DNA of 64,000 nucleotides, taken from positions 1 to 64,000 of the forward strand of contig DAIDKS010000024.1 in the NCBI GenBank assembly GCA_027449885.1. The letters are read 5' to 3'. The position numbers and the translations under genes are program-made. The notes under the pieces are model-generated. The model was given only the letters and a program-made list of their open reading frames with translations, was not told the DNA's origin and did not search any database. Each line of letters opens with the position of its first letter. The first letter of the stretch is position 1. Below are positions 43,175 to 51,194 of this stretch, piece by piece. The DNA comes from Acidimicrobiaceae bacterium (GTDB taxonomy: Bacteria; Actinomycetota; Acidimicrobiia; Acidimicrobiales; RAAP-2).

Positions 43175-43464
43175 CTACCGGAGGCTCTCGTCGTGCTGGC
43201 GCTCGTCAATGAGTTCGAGAGCCACGTCCCGTGTGTCGCCCCGCCGTGACATTCCCCGAGCGACACGTTCCTGCAGGTCACGTAGCAGCGCCGTCGGATC
43301 CTCGAGCACGACACGCCCAGGACCCTCCACCCGGGCGATGAGGTCGGTACCCTCGCCGTCGATCTCCGCTTCCTCGAGCAGCGCCACCGGCAGCGTGGGC
43401 GTCGCCGGCTATCGAGTCGCACTCGATACGAGTTCACGTGCTTGGAAGTGGGGCGGGTGCTCAT
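43175..43464 (-). pseudogene. VapB-like antitoxin with a one-base frameshift
   Basis: Two frames together encode one plausible AbrB-type antitoxin. The first begins at ATG 43464 (or GTG 43473) and gives HVNSYRVRLDSRRRP. After the CCC at about 43397-43399 the other frame continues TLPVALLEEAEIDGEG, then LIARVEGPGRVVLEDPTALL and ends at 43175. One extra C in the CCC run would restore a 96-residue protein. The downstream part alone could start at GTG 43387 (70 residues) but would lack the DNA-binding N-terminus. It could be a real mutation or a sequencing error. Confidence 0.6.
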
Positions 43465-43473
43465 AGGTCCCAC

Positions 43474-44066
43474 CGTGCCCGTTGGCGTGGGTCATGCACA
43501 CGACTACCCACGAAGTTAGGAAATTCCCACCCGGTACCGCCGTCGCCCCACCACCTCCAGCACCGGATCTTCCTCTCGCCTCCGGTGTGCCAATCGGCAC
43601 AGCGCTCGATTGATCGCCCAGCGTCGACCGGTTCCGCCGAGTTCGCGAGACGGCTCGATCAACAACGCCATCTTCCGGCGGCGCGATGATGGGGCCAGAT
43701 GGTCATCACTCCCGCCGCGCGGCCACCACTCGATGCCTCCGTCAGCGAGGCAGCGCCACGCCTGGTCGTCGCGTCGAATTCCTAGCGGGACCCATTACCG
43801 TCTCCCTGACGAACAGCAGGCTCCCGTCGCGACGTCGGCGACACTGGCTTCCGTCGCTTCGTCGTAGCGGGCCGGCGCGCCCCCAGGAGGCGGTCACAGC
43901 CCGCCACCGCCACGTCACCCGCGAATCGACTCCTCGAAACGAGGGCCCGTGATCCCCTGATCTCGCCAAGGCACCCGTCGCGACTCCTCGTGGACCAGCG
44001 ACGCCCGAGAAGCGGTGTTCCTCGAGGTTCCTCAAGGTCACCCCGAGCGCGGGATACTTCACCTAC
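43474..44066. other. 593-base region without a recognisable gene
   Basis: No frame here shows a known family. A 51-codon minus-strand frame (43516-43671, starting MALLIEPSRELGG) has plausible codon use but matches nothing I know. Several stops break every longer frame. The stretch looks like decayed coding DNA between the toxin-antitoxin pair and the next hydrolase. TACTTC (44055-44060), six bases before the ATG at 44067, may be the -10 of that gene. Confidence 0.4.
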
Positions 44067-44765
44067 ATGGCACGAGCGATGGTCAACGGCATCGAGATCT
44101 ACTACGAAGAGCACGGCAGCGGCCCGTCGCTGCTGCTCATTCCCGGTCTGGGAGCGGACGCTCGCCTCTTCGGTGGCGTCGTGCCGTTACTTGCGCACTC
44201 GCACCACGTCATCACCTTCGACCCCCGTGGCGCCGGACGCAGCACCGCTCCCCCCGGCCCTTATCGCATCGAGCAGATGGCGGATGACTCTGCGGTCCTC
44301 CTGAGCGCCCTGAACGTCGAGCGGGCCGACGTCGTCGGGTACTCCATGGGCGGTCGCATCGCCCTCAGCCTCGCTCTCGACCACCCCGAACGCGTCCGTC
44401 GCCTCGTCCTCGCAGCGACGAGCGCACGCTCTCCGGTGACTCGGCGATTCACGCGCCGATGGTGGGCTCTCGAGGTGCTGAGCCGATTGCCCACCCCCGG
44501 TGAGCGACAACCGCGTTGGGCGTGGGAACTCCAGCGCGACGCGTCCTTCGCGTACGACGCGTCCGCTCGCTTGGGCGAGATCGTCGCGCCAACCCTCGTC
44601 CTCCACGGCCGTAACGACCACATGACGCCCCTCGCGCTCGCCGAGGAGATGCGAGCGGAGATCGTCGCAGCGACGCTGCGGACGGTGCCCGGAGGTCACC
44701 TGTCGCTCGTCACGCGAGAGCGACGCCGATTTGCCACGGAGGTCGACGCCTTCACCGCAGTGTAA
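44067..44765 (+). CDS. Alpha/beta-fold hydrolase
   Basis: A 232-residue hydrolase, short for the fold. It has LLLIPGLGADARLFGG with the oxyanion region, ITFDPRGAGRSTAPPGPYRIEQMADD, and the nucleophile elbow GYSMGGRIALSLAL. The acid is in LHGRNDHMTPL and the histidine is in VPGGHLSLV. The cap domain is very reduced, about 40 residues. It resembles 3-oxoadipate-enol-lactonase-like or general esterase members, but the substrate is unknown. Alone on the plus strand beyond a probably decayed region. Confidence 0.85.
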   Translation: MARAMVNGIEIYYEEHGSGPSLLLIPGLGADARLFGGVVPLLAHSHHVITFDPRGAGRSTAPPGPYRIEQMADDSAVLLSALNVERADVVGYSMGGRIALSLALDHPERVRRLVLAATSARSPVTRRFTRRWWALEVLSRLPTPGERQPRWAWELQRDASFAYDASARLGEIVAPTLVLHGRNDHMTPLALAEEMRAEIVAATLRTVPGGHLSLVTRERRRFATEVDAFTAV

Positions 44766-44792
44766 GTCGACCACTCAATGGTCACCGGGCCC

Positions 44793-45623
44793 TCACCGAA
44801 TGGTGAATTGTCCCGACGCCACACCCCCTCGACACGAGACGACGTAGGCGGCGACACCGGTACCCGTCGAGCTCGCCACCCGCCATCGCCACACGACATC
44901 GCCGTGGGCGTCGGTTATCCGAGATCCGAGACCACTCGCCGTGCTGACGCGCCCGCTGGGCAGGGTCACCATCAACGAGCACGTATCGCGTGCTCGCGCG
45001 CTGTGCACGCCGATCGACTCACCTTGCCCGGGCACCACCGTGACCGGCGCTCGCGTCAGTCGCACGCCCCCGCGCCCTGACGGTGCAGCCGCGACCGACC
45101 TCGTCGTGCTCGCCCCACCCGTGCTCGGCCAGTAGCCGAGAATGGCGTGGAACTCGCTGACCCAGTTGCTCGCGATCGCTCGTTGCGCCCCGATCAGCGC
45201 CACGCGGCCCGCGCAGACGAGGACGTGGAGGCGATTCTCGAGGACGTCCTTGCTGTTGAGGTAGCCGCGGGGATGGTCGTTCAACTGCGGCCAGAGGTTC
45301 TTGATGCTGTTGTCACCACCCAGCTCCAGGGGGATCACGTGGTCGATCTCGTACTGGCCCGGGGAGTGCGAGACGATGCCGTACTCGTCGTAGACGTGCC
45401 GCTTCTCGGACTCGGGGACGTCACGCACCGACGTGGCATAGCCCGGCTGGCAGATCCGCGACACGCCCACCGGGAACACGGCACCCGGTGAGATGCGTCG
45501 GTCGTTCAGGGGCTCGCCGTGACTGAGGCGAACGTGGGCCCCACCCGACGCACCGGCCACGCTGCCGAGCGCGAGCGAGATGCCGACCACGATCGCCCCT
45601 ACGCGGGTCGTCCGGTGGCGCAC
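44793..45623 (-). CDS. Secreted HNH-type nuclease-like protein with a C-terminal beta domain
   Basis: A 276-residue protein with an N-terminal signal peptide (GAIVVGISLALGSVAGA). A central HNH-like motif reads GQYEIDHVIPLELGGDN followed by IKNLWPQ, the D-H...N arrangement found in bacterial HNH enzymes. A Ser/Gly/Pro linker leads to a beta-rich tail with two cysteines (DTCSLMVTLPSGR and YVVSCRGGVASG), which looks like an Ig-type or cell-wall-binding fold. Probably exported. It could degrade extracellular DNA or act against competitors; no immunity gene is evident. GGGAGGA precedes the GTG. Confidence 0.7.
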   Translation of the reverse strand: MRHRTTRVGAIVVGISLALGSVAGASGGAHVRLSHGEPLNDRRISPGAVFPVGVSRICQPGYATSVRDVPESEKRHVYDEYGIVSHSPGQYEIDHVIPLELGGDNSIKNLWPQLNDHPRGYLNSKDVLENRLHVLVCAGRVALIGAQRAIASNWVSEFHAILGYWPSTGGASTTRSVAAAPSGRGGVRLTRAPVTVVPGQGESIGVHSARARDTCSLMVTLPSGRVSTASGLGSRITDAHGDVVWRWRVASSTGTGVAAYVVSCRGGVASGQFTIR

Positions 45624-45680
45624 GATGTCCTCCCTCCCACGGGTGAGTGTTGACGGGCGTACGTCGGCACGGTGCCGGCG

Positions 45681-46364
45681 TCACTCGTCGGACTCGACGT
45701 CGCGGCGCGGCTCCGGGGACGGCGAACCCGCGGGCCGCCGGCGCTCGCTCGGAGCGACCGGCAACTGGATGTCGAATCGGATGCCGACCACCCGAGCGAT
45801 GAAGCAGACCGCGAGACCGATCAGTGGGAAGGCGACGCTGTGCGAGCCCGCACTGTGGGCGCCGACGACGACCGCGGCCCCCGCGAGGGCGGGCACGGCG
45901 TAGAGGTCCTGGCGAAGCACCGTCGGGATCTGGCGCAACAGGACGTCGCGCAGGACGCCACCCCCGATACCCGTGACGGCGCCAATGATGATCGCGGGTG
46001 CGGGGCCCAAGTGAAACTCCACCGCCTTCACGGCGCCGGCGACGCTGAACAGCGCGAGTCCCGCCGCGTCGAGCACCTGGATCACGTTCCACACCCGTTC
46101 GAGGACCGGCCGCGCCGCGAACGTGGCGACTCCCGCGAGACCGGCGGCCGCGAGGAAGCGCCAGTCGCGAAACGTGGCCGGCGGCGTTCCGATCAGTACG
46201 TCACGTACGACGCCTCCGGTCATCGCCACGACCAAGGCGAGGACCAGGACGCCGAAGAGATCGAGGCGCGCTCGCACGCCCGCGAGGCCCCCACTCAGCC
46301 CAAAGACGAACGTTCCCGCCAGATTGAGCCACAGGATGAGAGCGGGGTCGAAACCCGGGACCAT
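45681..46364 (-). CDS. TRIC/YadS-type (UPF0126) trimeric cation channel protein
   Basis: A 227-residue membrane protein of two repeated three-helix units plus a seventh helix. Each repeat bears the family glycine motif: MTGGVVRDVLIGTPPA in the first and GIGGGVLRDVLLRQIP in the second. Prokaryotic TRIC homologues form trimeric potassium/cation channels; YadS relatives may transport glycine. The last 25 residues are polar. ATG 46364 follows TAGATT (46371-46376) by six bases, without a ribosome binding site. Confidence 0.9.
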   Translation of the reverse strand: MVPGFDPALILWLNLAGTFVFGLSGGLAGVRARLDLFGVLVLALVVAMTGGVVRDVLIGTPPATFRDWRFLAAAGLAGVATFAARPVLERVWNVIQVLDAAGLALFSVAGAVKAVEFHLGPAPAIIIGAVTGIGGGVLRDVLLRQIPTVLRQDLYAVPALAGAAVVVGAHSAGSHSVAFPLIGLAVCFIARVVGIRFDIQLPVAPSERRRPAGSPSPEPRRDVESDE

Positions 46365-46376
46365 GAGGGAAATCTA
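46365..46376 (-). promoter_or_regulatory. Candidate leaderless -10 of the TRIC gene
   Basis: TAGATT (46371-46376, minus strand), six bases before the ATG at 46364. Confidence 0.5.
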
Positions 46377-46557
46377 TTCGCACGCCGTCACGCCCCTGCG
46401 CGTCGGCGGCGCTCCCCACGTCAGCGCGCGATACGCCCCAGCGCCGTCCGAGCCGTCGTCACCGGTCACGAGATCCCGTGACGTCCTCGTGCTCGGCCGG
46501 TCCGTGCAACAATCGGCATGGGGCCATCCGGTTCGAGACGGTCAGGAGGTGGAGTTC

Positions 46558-46626
46558 GTGCTCTCCCCCGCCCCGTCGCCGGGCATCGACGGTCGCCGCG
46601 ACGCGCCACCAGCGAGGACGCGGTGA
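46558..46626 (+). CDS. Possible 22-residue leader ORF coupled to the P-type ATPase gene
   Basis: A strong AGGAGG (46544-46549) sits eight bases ahead of GTG 46558. This opens a 22-codon frame (VLSPAPSPGIDGRR...) whose TGA overlaps the GTG of the ATPase gene in a GTGA, as at genuine operon junctions here. The ATPase start itself has only a weak site. The mini-ORF may deliver ribosomes to the ATPase or act as a regulatory leader peptide. The same frame is open further upstream (GTG 46504), so a longer product is possible. Confidence 0.35.
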   Translation: MLSPAPSPGIDGRRDAPPARTR

Positions 46627-48971
46627 ACGGCGCCGGCGCGTCACCCGGCGACGTCGTCGCCGGGCTCTCGAGCACCGAAGTCGCGGCGCGCCTCGCCGAT
46701 GGGCGGAGCAACGCGGCGGCGACGACGACGAGCCGCACCATGCGCGAGATCCTGCGTTCGAACATCCTGACGCGATTCAACGCCATCCTCGGAACCCTGC
46801 TGCTCGTGATCGTCGCCATCGGCCGCTGGCAGGACGGACTCTTCGGTCTCGTCCTCGTGGCGAACACGCTCATCGGCGTCGTCCAGGAGACGCGCGCGAA
46901 GCGACAGCTCGATCGCCTCGCCATCCTGCACGCCCCTCGCGCTCACGTCCGTCGTGACGGAGCCAGCCGTGACGTCGCCGTCGACGACGTCGTCCAAGAC
47001 GACCTCGTGATCGTCGGCGCCGGAGACCAGATCGTCGCCGACGGCGACGTGGTGGCCAGCACGTCGCTCCACGTCGACGAGTCGCTCCTGAGCGGCGAAT
47101 CGGAGCCCGTCGCGAAGGTGGTCGGCGATCGCGTCTTGTCCGGCAGCTACGTCGTCAGCGGGAGTGGCCTGTTCCGAGCGACCGACGTCGGCGAACGCTC
47201 CTACGCCCGTCGGCTCACGAGCGAGTCGCGGGGCTTCGCCCTCGTGCACTCCGAGATACTCGCCGGGGTCAACCGTCTCCTTCGCTACATCACCTGGGCG
47301 ATCCCTCCGGTCGCCCTGCTGCTCCTGCGTCAGCGCTATCCGAGTTCCTCGTGGCGCGACATCGCCACGGGCGTCGTGGCGGGGCTCGTCGGCATGGTCC
47401 CCCAGGGGCTCGTCCTCCTCACCAGCATCGCCTTCGGCGCGGCGGCCCTCGCACTGTCACGACGCCACGTCCTCCTCCAGCAGATGCCCGCGGTGGAGGC
47501 TCTCGCCCGGGTCGACGTCGCCTGCTTCGACAAGACCGGCACTCTCACCGATGGATCCGTGGCGTTCGACCGACTCGAGGTGATCGAGGGGGACGTCGCG
47601 GACCTTCACGGTGCTCTCGCCGAATTGCTCGGGGCCGACGCCACGACCTCAACGATGGCCGCGCTTCACGAGGGCCTACGACTCGAGCCGCGCGCCACGG
47701 CCCGGGTCGTCGTCCCCTTCGCCTCGGCGCGCAAGTGGAGCGGCGTGACCCTCGCGGACTCGCACAGCTGGGTGCTCGGAGCACCCGAGATCGTCCTCGA
47801 CTCGAACGACAACCGGTCCGCACGCGAGCGAGCCGCCCTCGTCGCCGCGTCGGGAGCTCGCGTCATCGCCCTAGCCCACTCATCGGAACCCCTCCTCGAG
47901 ACCGGACTGCCCGACGACCTACGGGCCGCGGGGCTGATCGTCCTCACCGAGCGGGTGCGGCCGGATGCCCGCGAGACCATCGATTACTTCATCCGCGAGG
48001 GGGTCCGGTGCTGGGTCATCTCGGGAGACCATCCGGCGACGGTGGGCGAGATCGCTCGCCGCGCCGGTGTTCCGGGCGCCGACACCCCGCGCGACGCCCG
48101 CACCCTCGTCGACGACGACGCCGTACGGCTCGCCCTCGAGTCGACGACGGTCTTCGGTCGGGTCACGCCGCACCAGAAGCGCGTGATGGTGGAGGGGCTT
48201 CAGGCCCGGGGCCACACGGTAGCGATGACCGGTGACGGAGTGAACGACGTTCCGGCCCTCAAGCGGGCCGACGTCGCCATCGCCCTCGGCACCGCGACGC
48301 CCGCCACACGTGCCGTCGCCGAGATCGTCCTGCTGGACAACCGCTTCGCCTCGCTGCCGGTGGCAGTCGCCGAGGGACGTCGCGTCGCCGCCAACATCGA
48401 GCGCGTGGCGAACACGTTCCTCACCAAGACCGTGTGGGCCACGGCCCTGGCGCTGATCGTCGGCATCGCCGCGTGGCCCTTTCCCCTCCTGCCGCGCCAC
48501 TTGACGATCATCGACTCGCTCACCATCGGGATCCCCTCCTTCTTCCTCGCGCTGGCCCCGAACGCCCGGCGCTACGTCCCCGGCTTCGTCGGCCGGGTCC
48601 TGCGCTTCGCGGTGCCGGGCGGACTCGTCGTCGCCGCGGGCCTGCTCATCAGCTACGCGGTGACCCGGGGGCGCGGCGCGCCCCGGACCGAGCAGAGCTC
48701 CGAGGCCCTCCTCGTCGCCCTCGGTCTCGGACTCGTCATCCTCGCCCTCACCGCCTATCCGCTGACCTGGCGTCGCTGGGTCCTCCTGATCGGCGTCGCC
48801 GCGGGTGGCACCCTGCCCTTTGCCTGTTCCGAGGGTCGCCGTTTCCTCGAGTTGTCGTCGCCCTCGTGGCGCGTCGCCGTCGAGTCCACCGCGATCGTGC
48901 TCGCGGGGTCCGCCATCCTCGTCGCCACCTGGAACGGCACCCGGCGCTCCACTCGACGGGCTCGCCCGTAG
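46623..48971 (+). CDS. CtpE-like cation-transporting P-type ATPase
   Basis: A 782-residue class II-like pump. Actuator motif is LLSGESEPVAK, phosphorylation motif is CFDKTGTLTDG with Asp303, and the hinge is MTGDGVNDVPALKRADVAIALG. The fourth helix reads MVPQGLVLLTSIAFG; relatives such as mycobacterial CtpE, a calcium importer, usually have PEGL, so Gln261 replaces an expected cation-binding Glu. No heavy-metal-binding N-domain. Eight to ten membrane spans. I chose the GTG at 46623, coupled to a preceding mini-ORF. The likely ion is calcium or another divalent cation, but this is inference. Confidence 0.9.
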   Translation: MNGAGASPGDVVAGLSSTEVAARLADGRSNAAATTTSRTMREILRSNILTRFNAILGTLLLVIVAIGRWQDGLFGLVLVANTLIGVVQETRAKRQLDRLAILHAPRAHVRRDGASRDVAVDDVVQDDLVIVGAGDQIVADGDVVASTSLHVDESLLSGESEPVAKVVGDRVLSGSYVVSGSGLFRATDVGERSYARRLTSESRGFALVHSEILAGVNRLLRYITWAIPPVALLLLRQRYPSSSWRDIATGVVAGLVGMVPQGLVLLTSIAFGAAALALSRRHVLLQQMPAVEALARVDVACFDKTGTLTDGSVAFDRLEVIEGDVADLHGALAELLGADATTSTMAALHEGLRLEPRATARVVVPFASARKWSGVTLADSHSWVLGAPEIVLDSNDNRSARERAALVAASGARVIALAHSSEPLLETGLPDDLRAAGLIVLTERVRPDARETIDYFIREGVRCWVISGDHPATVGEIARRAGVPGADTPRDARTLVDDDAVRLALESTTVFGRVTPHQKRVMVEGLQARGHTVAMTGDGVNDVPALKRADVAIALGTATPATRAVAEIVLLDNRFASLPVAVAEGRRVAANIERVANTFLTKTVWATALALIVGIAAWPFPLLPRHLTIIDSLTIGIPSFFLALAPNARRYVPGFVGRVLRFAVPGGLVVAAGLLISYAVTRGRGAPRTEQSSEALLVALGLGLVILALTAYPLTWRRWVLLIGVAAGGTLPFACSEGRRFLELSSPSWRVAVESTAIVLAGSAILVATWNGTRRSTRRARP

Positions 48972-49093
48972 CGTCGCACCGGCGGCTGCCGTCGGCCGCG
49001 AGGGTCGTAGGTCGTGAGGGCCCGCCGGGCGTGGCACTCTGGACCTCGTCGATCCGCGCGGACGAGTCGACGCGGCGAGGATGGAGACCGACG

Positions 49094-49987
49094 ATGGCTG
49101 AGCCCCGAATCGGAGCGATCGAGGCGGGCGGGACGAAGATGGTGGTGGCCGTCGGACGCACGCCCGAGGAGATCCGCGACGCCGAGCGATTCGTGACGCC
49201 GACGACCGACCCGGCGGACACGATGCGCCGGGTGCTCGACTGGTTGCGCGAGCGCCACGACGAGGACCCGCTCCAGGCGATCGGTGTCGCGTCGTTCGGC
49301 CCGGTCGACTTCGTGCGACGAGGTATCGCCCCTTCGACGCCGAAGCTCCTGTGGCGGGGCGTCTCGTGGGCCGACGCCATCGGCACCGCCTTCGGCGACA
49401 TCCCGCTCGGCTTCGACACCGACACCGGAGCGGCGGCCCTCGCCGAGCAACGATGGGGTGCCGGACGCGATCGTGACGTCGTCGTCTACGTCACGATCGG
49501 AACGGGCATCGGTGGCGGCCTCGTCGTCGATGGTCGGGTCGTGCACGGACTCCTCCACCCCGAGTTCGGCCACATGGTCGTGCGCCACCGCGCCGACGAC
49601 GAGTTCGCCGGTACCTGTCCGTCCCACGGTGACTGCCTCGAGGGGCTCGCCTCCGGGGAGTCCGTGAAGCGTCGCTGGCACCGGTCGGGTGGGCCGCAGC
49701 TGCCACCGGACCACCCGGCGTGGGAGCTCGAGAGTCACTACCTGGTCGACGCCGTCGTGAACATCGTGACCATCACAGCGGCCCAAGTGGTCATTCTCGG
49801 CGGAGGCGTGATGAGTGTCCCGGGGCTCCTCGATCGGGTGAGGTCAGGGGTGCGCGACCACTTGAACGGCTACCTCGACGTTCCCGACCTGACGACGGAC
49901 ATCGATCGCTACATCGTGAGCCCGCAACTCGGCAGTGCCGCGGGGGCCGTCGGGGCCTTCGCCCTCGGGCGCGACGCCCTGGCCTAG
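49094..49987 (+). CDS. ROK-family sugar kinase (fructokinase type)
   Basis: A 297-residue ROK kinase. The ATP phosphate loop is GAIEAGGTKMVVAVG, the catalytic Asp lies in GFDTDTGAAALAEQRWG, and the second glycine motif is TIGTGIGGGLVVDG. The substrate/zinc segment HPEFGHMVVRH is followed by CPSHGDCLEGLASG, whose H/C ligands mark the ROK fructokinase branch (GmuE/ScrK-like). It phosphorylates a hexose, most likely fructose, at C6. It lies upstream of a LacI repressor and sugar importer and probably acts on the imported sugar. Confidence 0.9.
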   Translation: MAEPRIGAIEAGGTKMVVAVGRTPEEIRDAERFVTPTTDPADTMRRVLDWLRERHDEDPLQAIGVASFGPVDFVRRGIAPSTPKLLWRGVSWADAIGTAFGDIPLGFDTDTGAAALAEQRWGAGRDRDVVVYVTIGTGIGGGLVVDGRVVHGLLHPEFGHMVVRHRADDEFAGTCPSHGDCLEGLASGESVKRRWHRSGGPQLPPDHPAWELESHYLVDAVVNIVTITAAQVVILGGGVMSVPGLLDRVRSGVRDHLNGYLDVPDLTTDIDRYIVSPQLGSAAGAVGAFALGRDALA

Positions 49988-50018
49988 CACGAGTGCTCCC
50001 GGAACGTCGACGGGTGTG

Positions 50019-50050
50019 TAGTCTCAGCACGCCGAACAAGGAGAACCGTG
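50019..50050 (+). promoter_or_regulatory. Candidate promoter and ribosome binding site of lacI-type gene
   Basis: TAGTCT (50019-50024) as -10 and AAGGAG (50038-50043) as ribosome binding site ahead of the GTG at 50048. A conventional leader, unlike the leaderless genes nearby. Confidence 0.45.
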
Positions 50051-51103
50051 TCGGAAGAACTCGGGCCCCGAATCGCGAAGAGCCGGGCGACGATGAACGA
50101 CGTCGCCCGTCACGCCGGCGTGTCGCTGAAGACCGTCTCGCGCGTCGTCAACGGCGAGCCGGGAGTCGTCGCGGAGCTCTCCGCCCGGGTGCGCGACGCC
50201 ATCGCCGCCCTCAACTACGAGCCGAATCTGAGCGCGCGCTCCCTGCGTCGCCTGGATCGACGTTCGTCGACGATCGCCGTCCTCCTCGAGGACCTCTCGA
50301 ATCCCTACTCCGCTCACGTGCTGCGCGCCATCGAGGGGGCCGCTCGGCAGCGAGGCGTCTCGCTCCTCGCCGCGAGCCTGGAGGAGAACCCGGATCGCGA
50401 ACGTCAGCTGGTGAGGGCGATGTCGCGACACCGAGTCGACGGCGTCATCATCGCCCCGGCCAGTGACGATCAGGGATACATCACCGACGAGCAGAGAGCC
50501 GGCGTTCCCTTCGTCTTCGTGGACCGGCCGCCACGCAATATCGACGCCGACGCGGTCATCGTGGACTCGCGCGCCGGAACGCGGAGGGCCGTCGCTCACC
50601 TCATCGCCCACGGCCATCGACGCATCGGGTTCCTCGGTGACCTGACGCGCATCTCGACGGCCCACGAGCGACTGTCGGGCTATCGCACCGCGTTGGGGGA
50701 CGCCGGCATCGCGTACGACCCCACCCTCGTGGTCGCGGATCTCCGTTCCGTGGACGCCGCTCGAGCCGCCGCGCTTCGACTACGGCAGCTGTCCGATCCC
50801 CCGACGGCCTTCTTCGCGGGACAGAATCTCCTCACCATGGGCGTCGTCTACGCCCTGCGGGATCGCGCCGAGTCGCACGCGGTCGCGGTCGTGGGCTTCG
50901 ACGACTTCGACCTCGCCGACATGCTCGACCCACCCGTCACGGTCGTCGCCCAGGACCTCGAGGCGATCGGCCTGCGGGCCGCTGACCTGCTCTTCGCGCG
51001 GATCGACGGTGACGGATCCCCCGCCCGACTCGAGGCTCCCGTGACGACGCTCATCGCCCGAGGATCTGGTGAAATTGCCGGGCCCGAGAGTCGTCCCTCG
51101 TGA
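50048..51103 (+). CDS. LacI-family transcriptional repressor
   Basis: A 351-residue regulator. The N-terminal helix-turn-helix is complete (TMNDVARHAGVSLKTVSRVVNGEPGV, then the hinge helix NLSARSLRR). The effector domain is a periplasmic-binding fold with STIAVLLEDLSNPYSAHVL, VDRPPRNIDADAV, HGHRRIGFLGDL and AVVGFDDFDLADML. A matching palindrome lies in the promoter just downstream, ahead of the binding-protein gene, so it most likely represses the importer until a sugar (or sugar phosphate) binds. Confidence 0.94.
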   Translation: MSEELGPRIAKSRATMNDVARHAGVSLKTVSRVVNGEPGVVAELSARVRDAIAALNYEPNLSARSLRRLDRRSSTIAVLLEDLSNPYSAHVLRAIEGAARQRGVSLLAASLEENPDRERQLVRAMSRHRVDGVIIAPASDDQGYITDEQRAGVPFVFVDRPPRNIDADAVIVDSRAGTRRAVAHLIAHGHRRIGFLGDLTRISTAHERLSGYRTALGDAGIAYDPTLVVADLRSVDAARAAALRLRQLSDPPTAFFAGQNLLTMGVVYALRDRAESHAVAVVGFDDFDLADMLDPPVTVVAQDLEAIGLRAADLLFARIDGDGSPARLEAPVTTLIARGSGEIAGPESRPS

Positions 51104-51104
51104 A

Positions 51105-51133
51105 TTGACAACGATGTCAGACCCCGCTAGGGT
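51105..51133 (+). promoter_or_regulatory. Sugar-importer promoter with overlapping LacI-type operator
   Basis: TTGACA (51105-51110) and TAGGGT (51128-51133) are 17 bases apart, the best promoter match in the window. The palindrome TGACAACGATGTCA (51106-51119) has a central CG and one mismatched pair, the form used by LacI-family proteins. It overlaps the -35, so bound repressor would block polymerase. An AAGGGGG site precedes the gene start. Confidence 0.8.
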
Positions 51134-51194
51134 CCGACCAGACTGCTGGTGTCACTCCGATGCCCGCAGCCTCGACCAAGGGGGTTAGGGAAAC

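Noticed and set aside
42511-44066. Attachment-site duplication of the ssrA 3' end
   Set aside because: I looked for a second copy of GGGTTCGACTCCCAGC downstream and found none within the window, so an island boundary is not demonstrated.
46521-46545. GGTTCGAGA resembling a tRNA T loop
   Set aside because: No pairing acceptor, D or anticodon arms can be formed around it.
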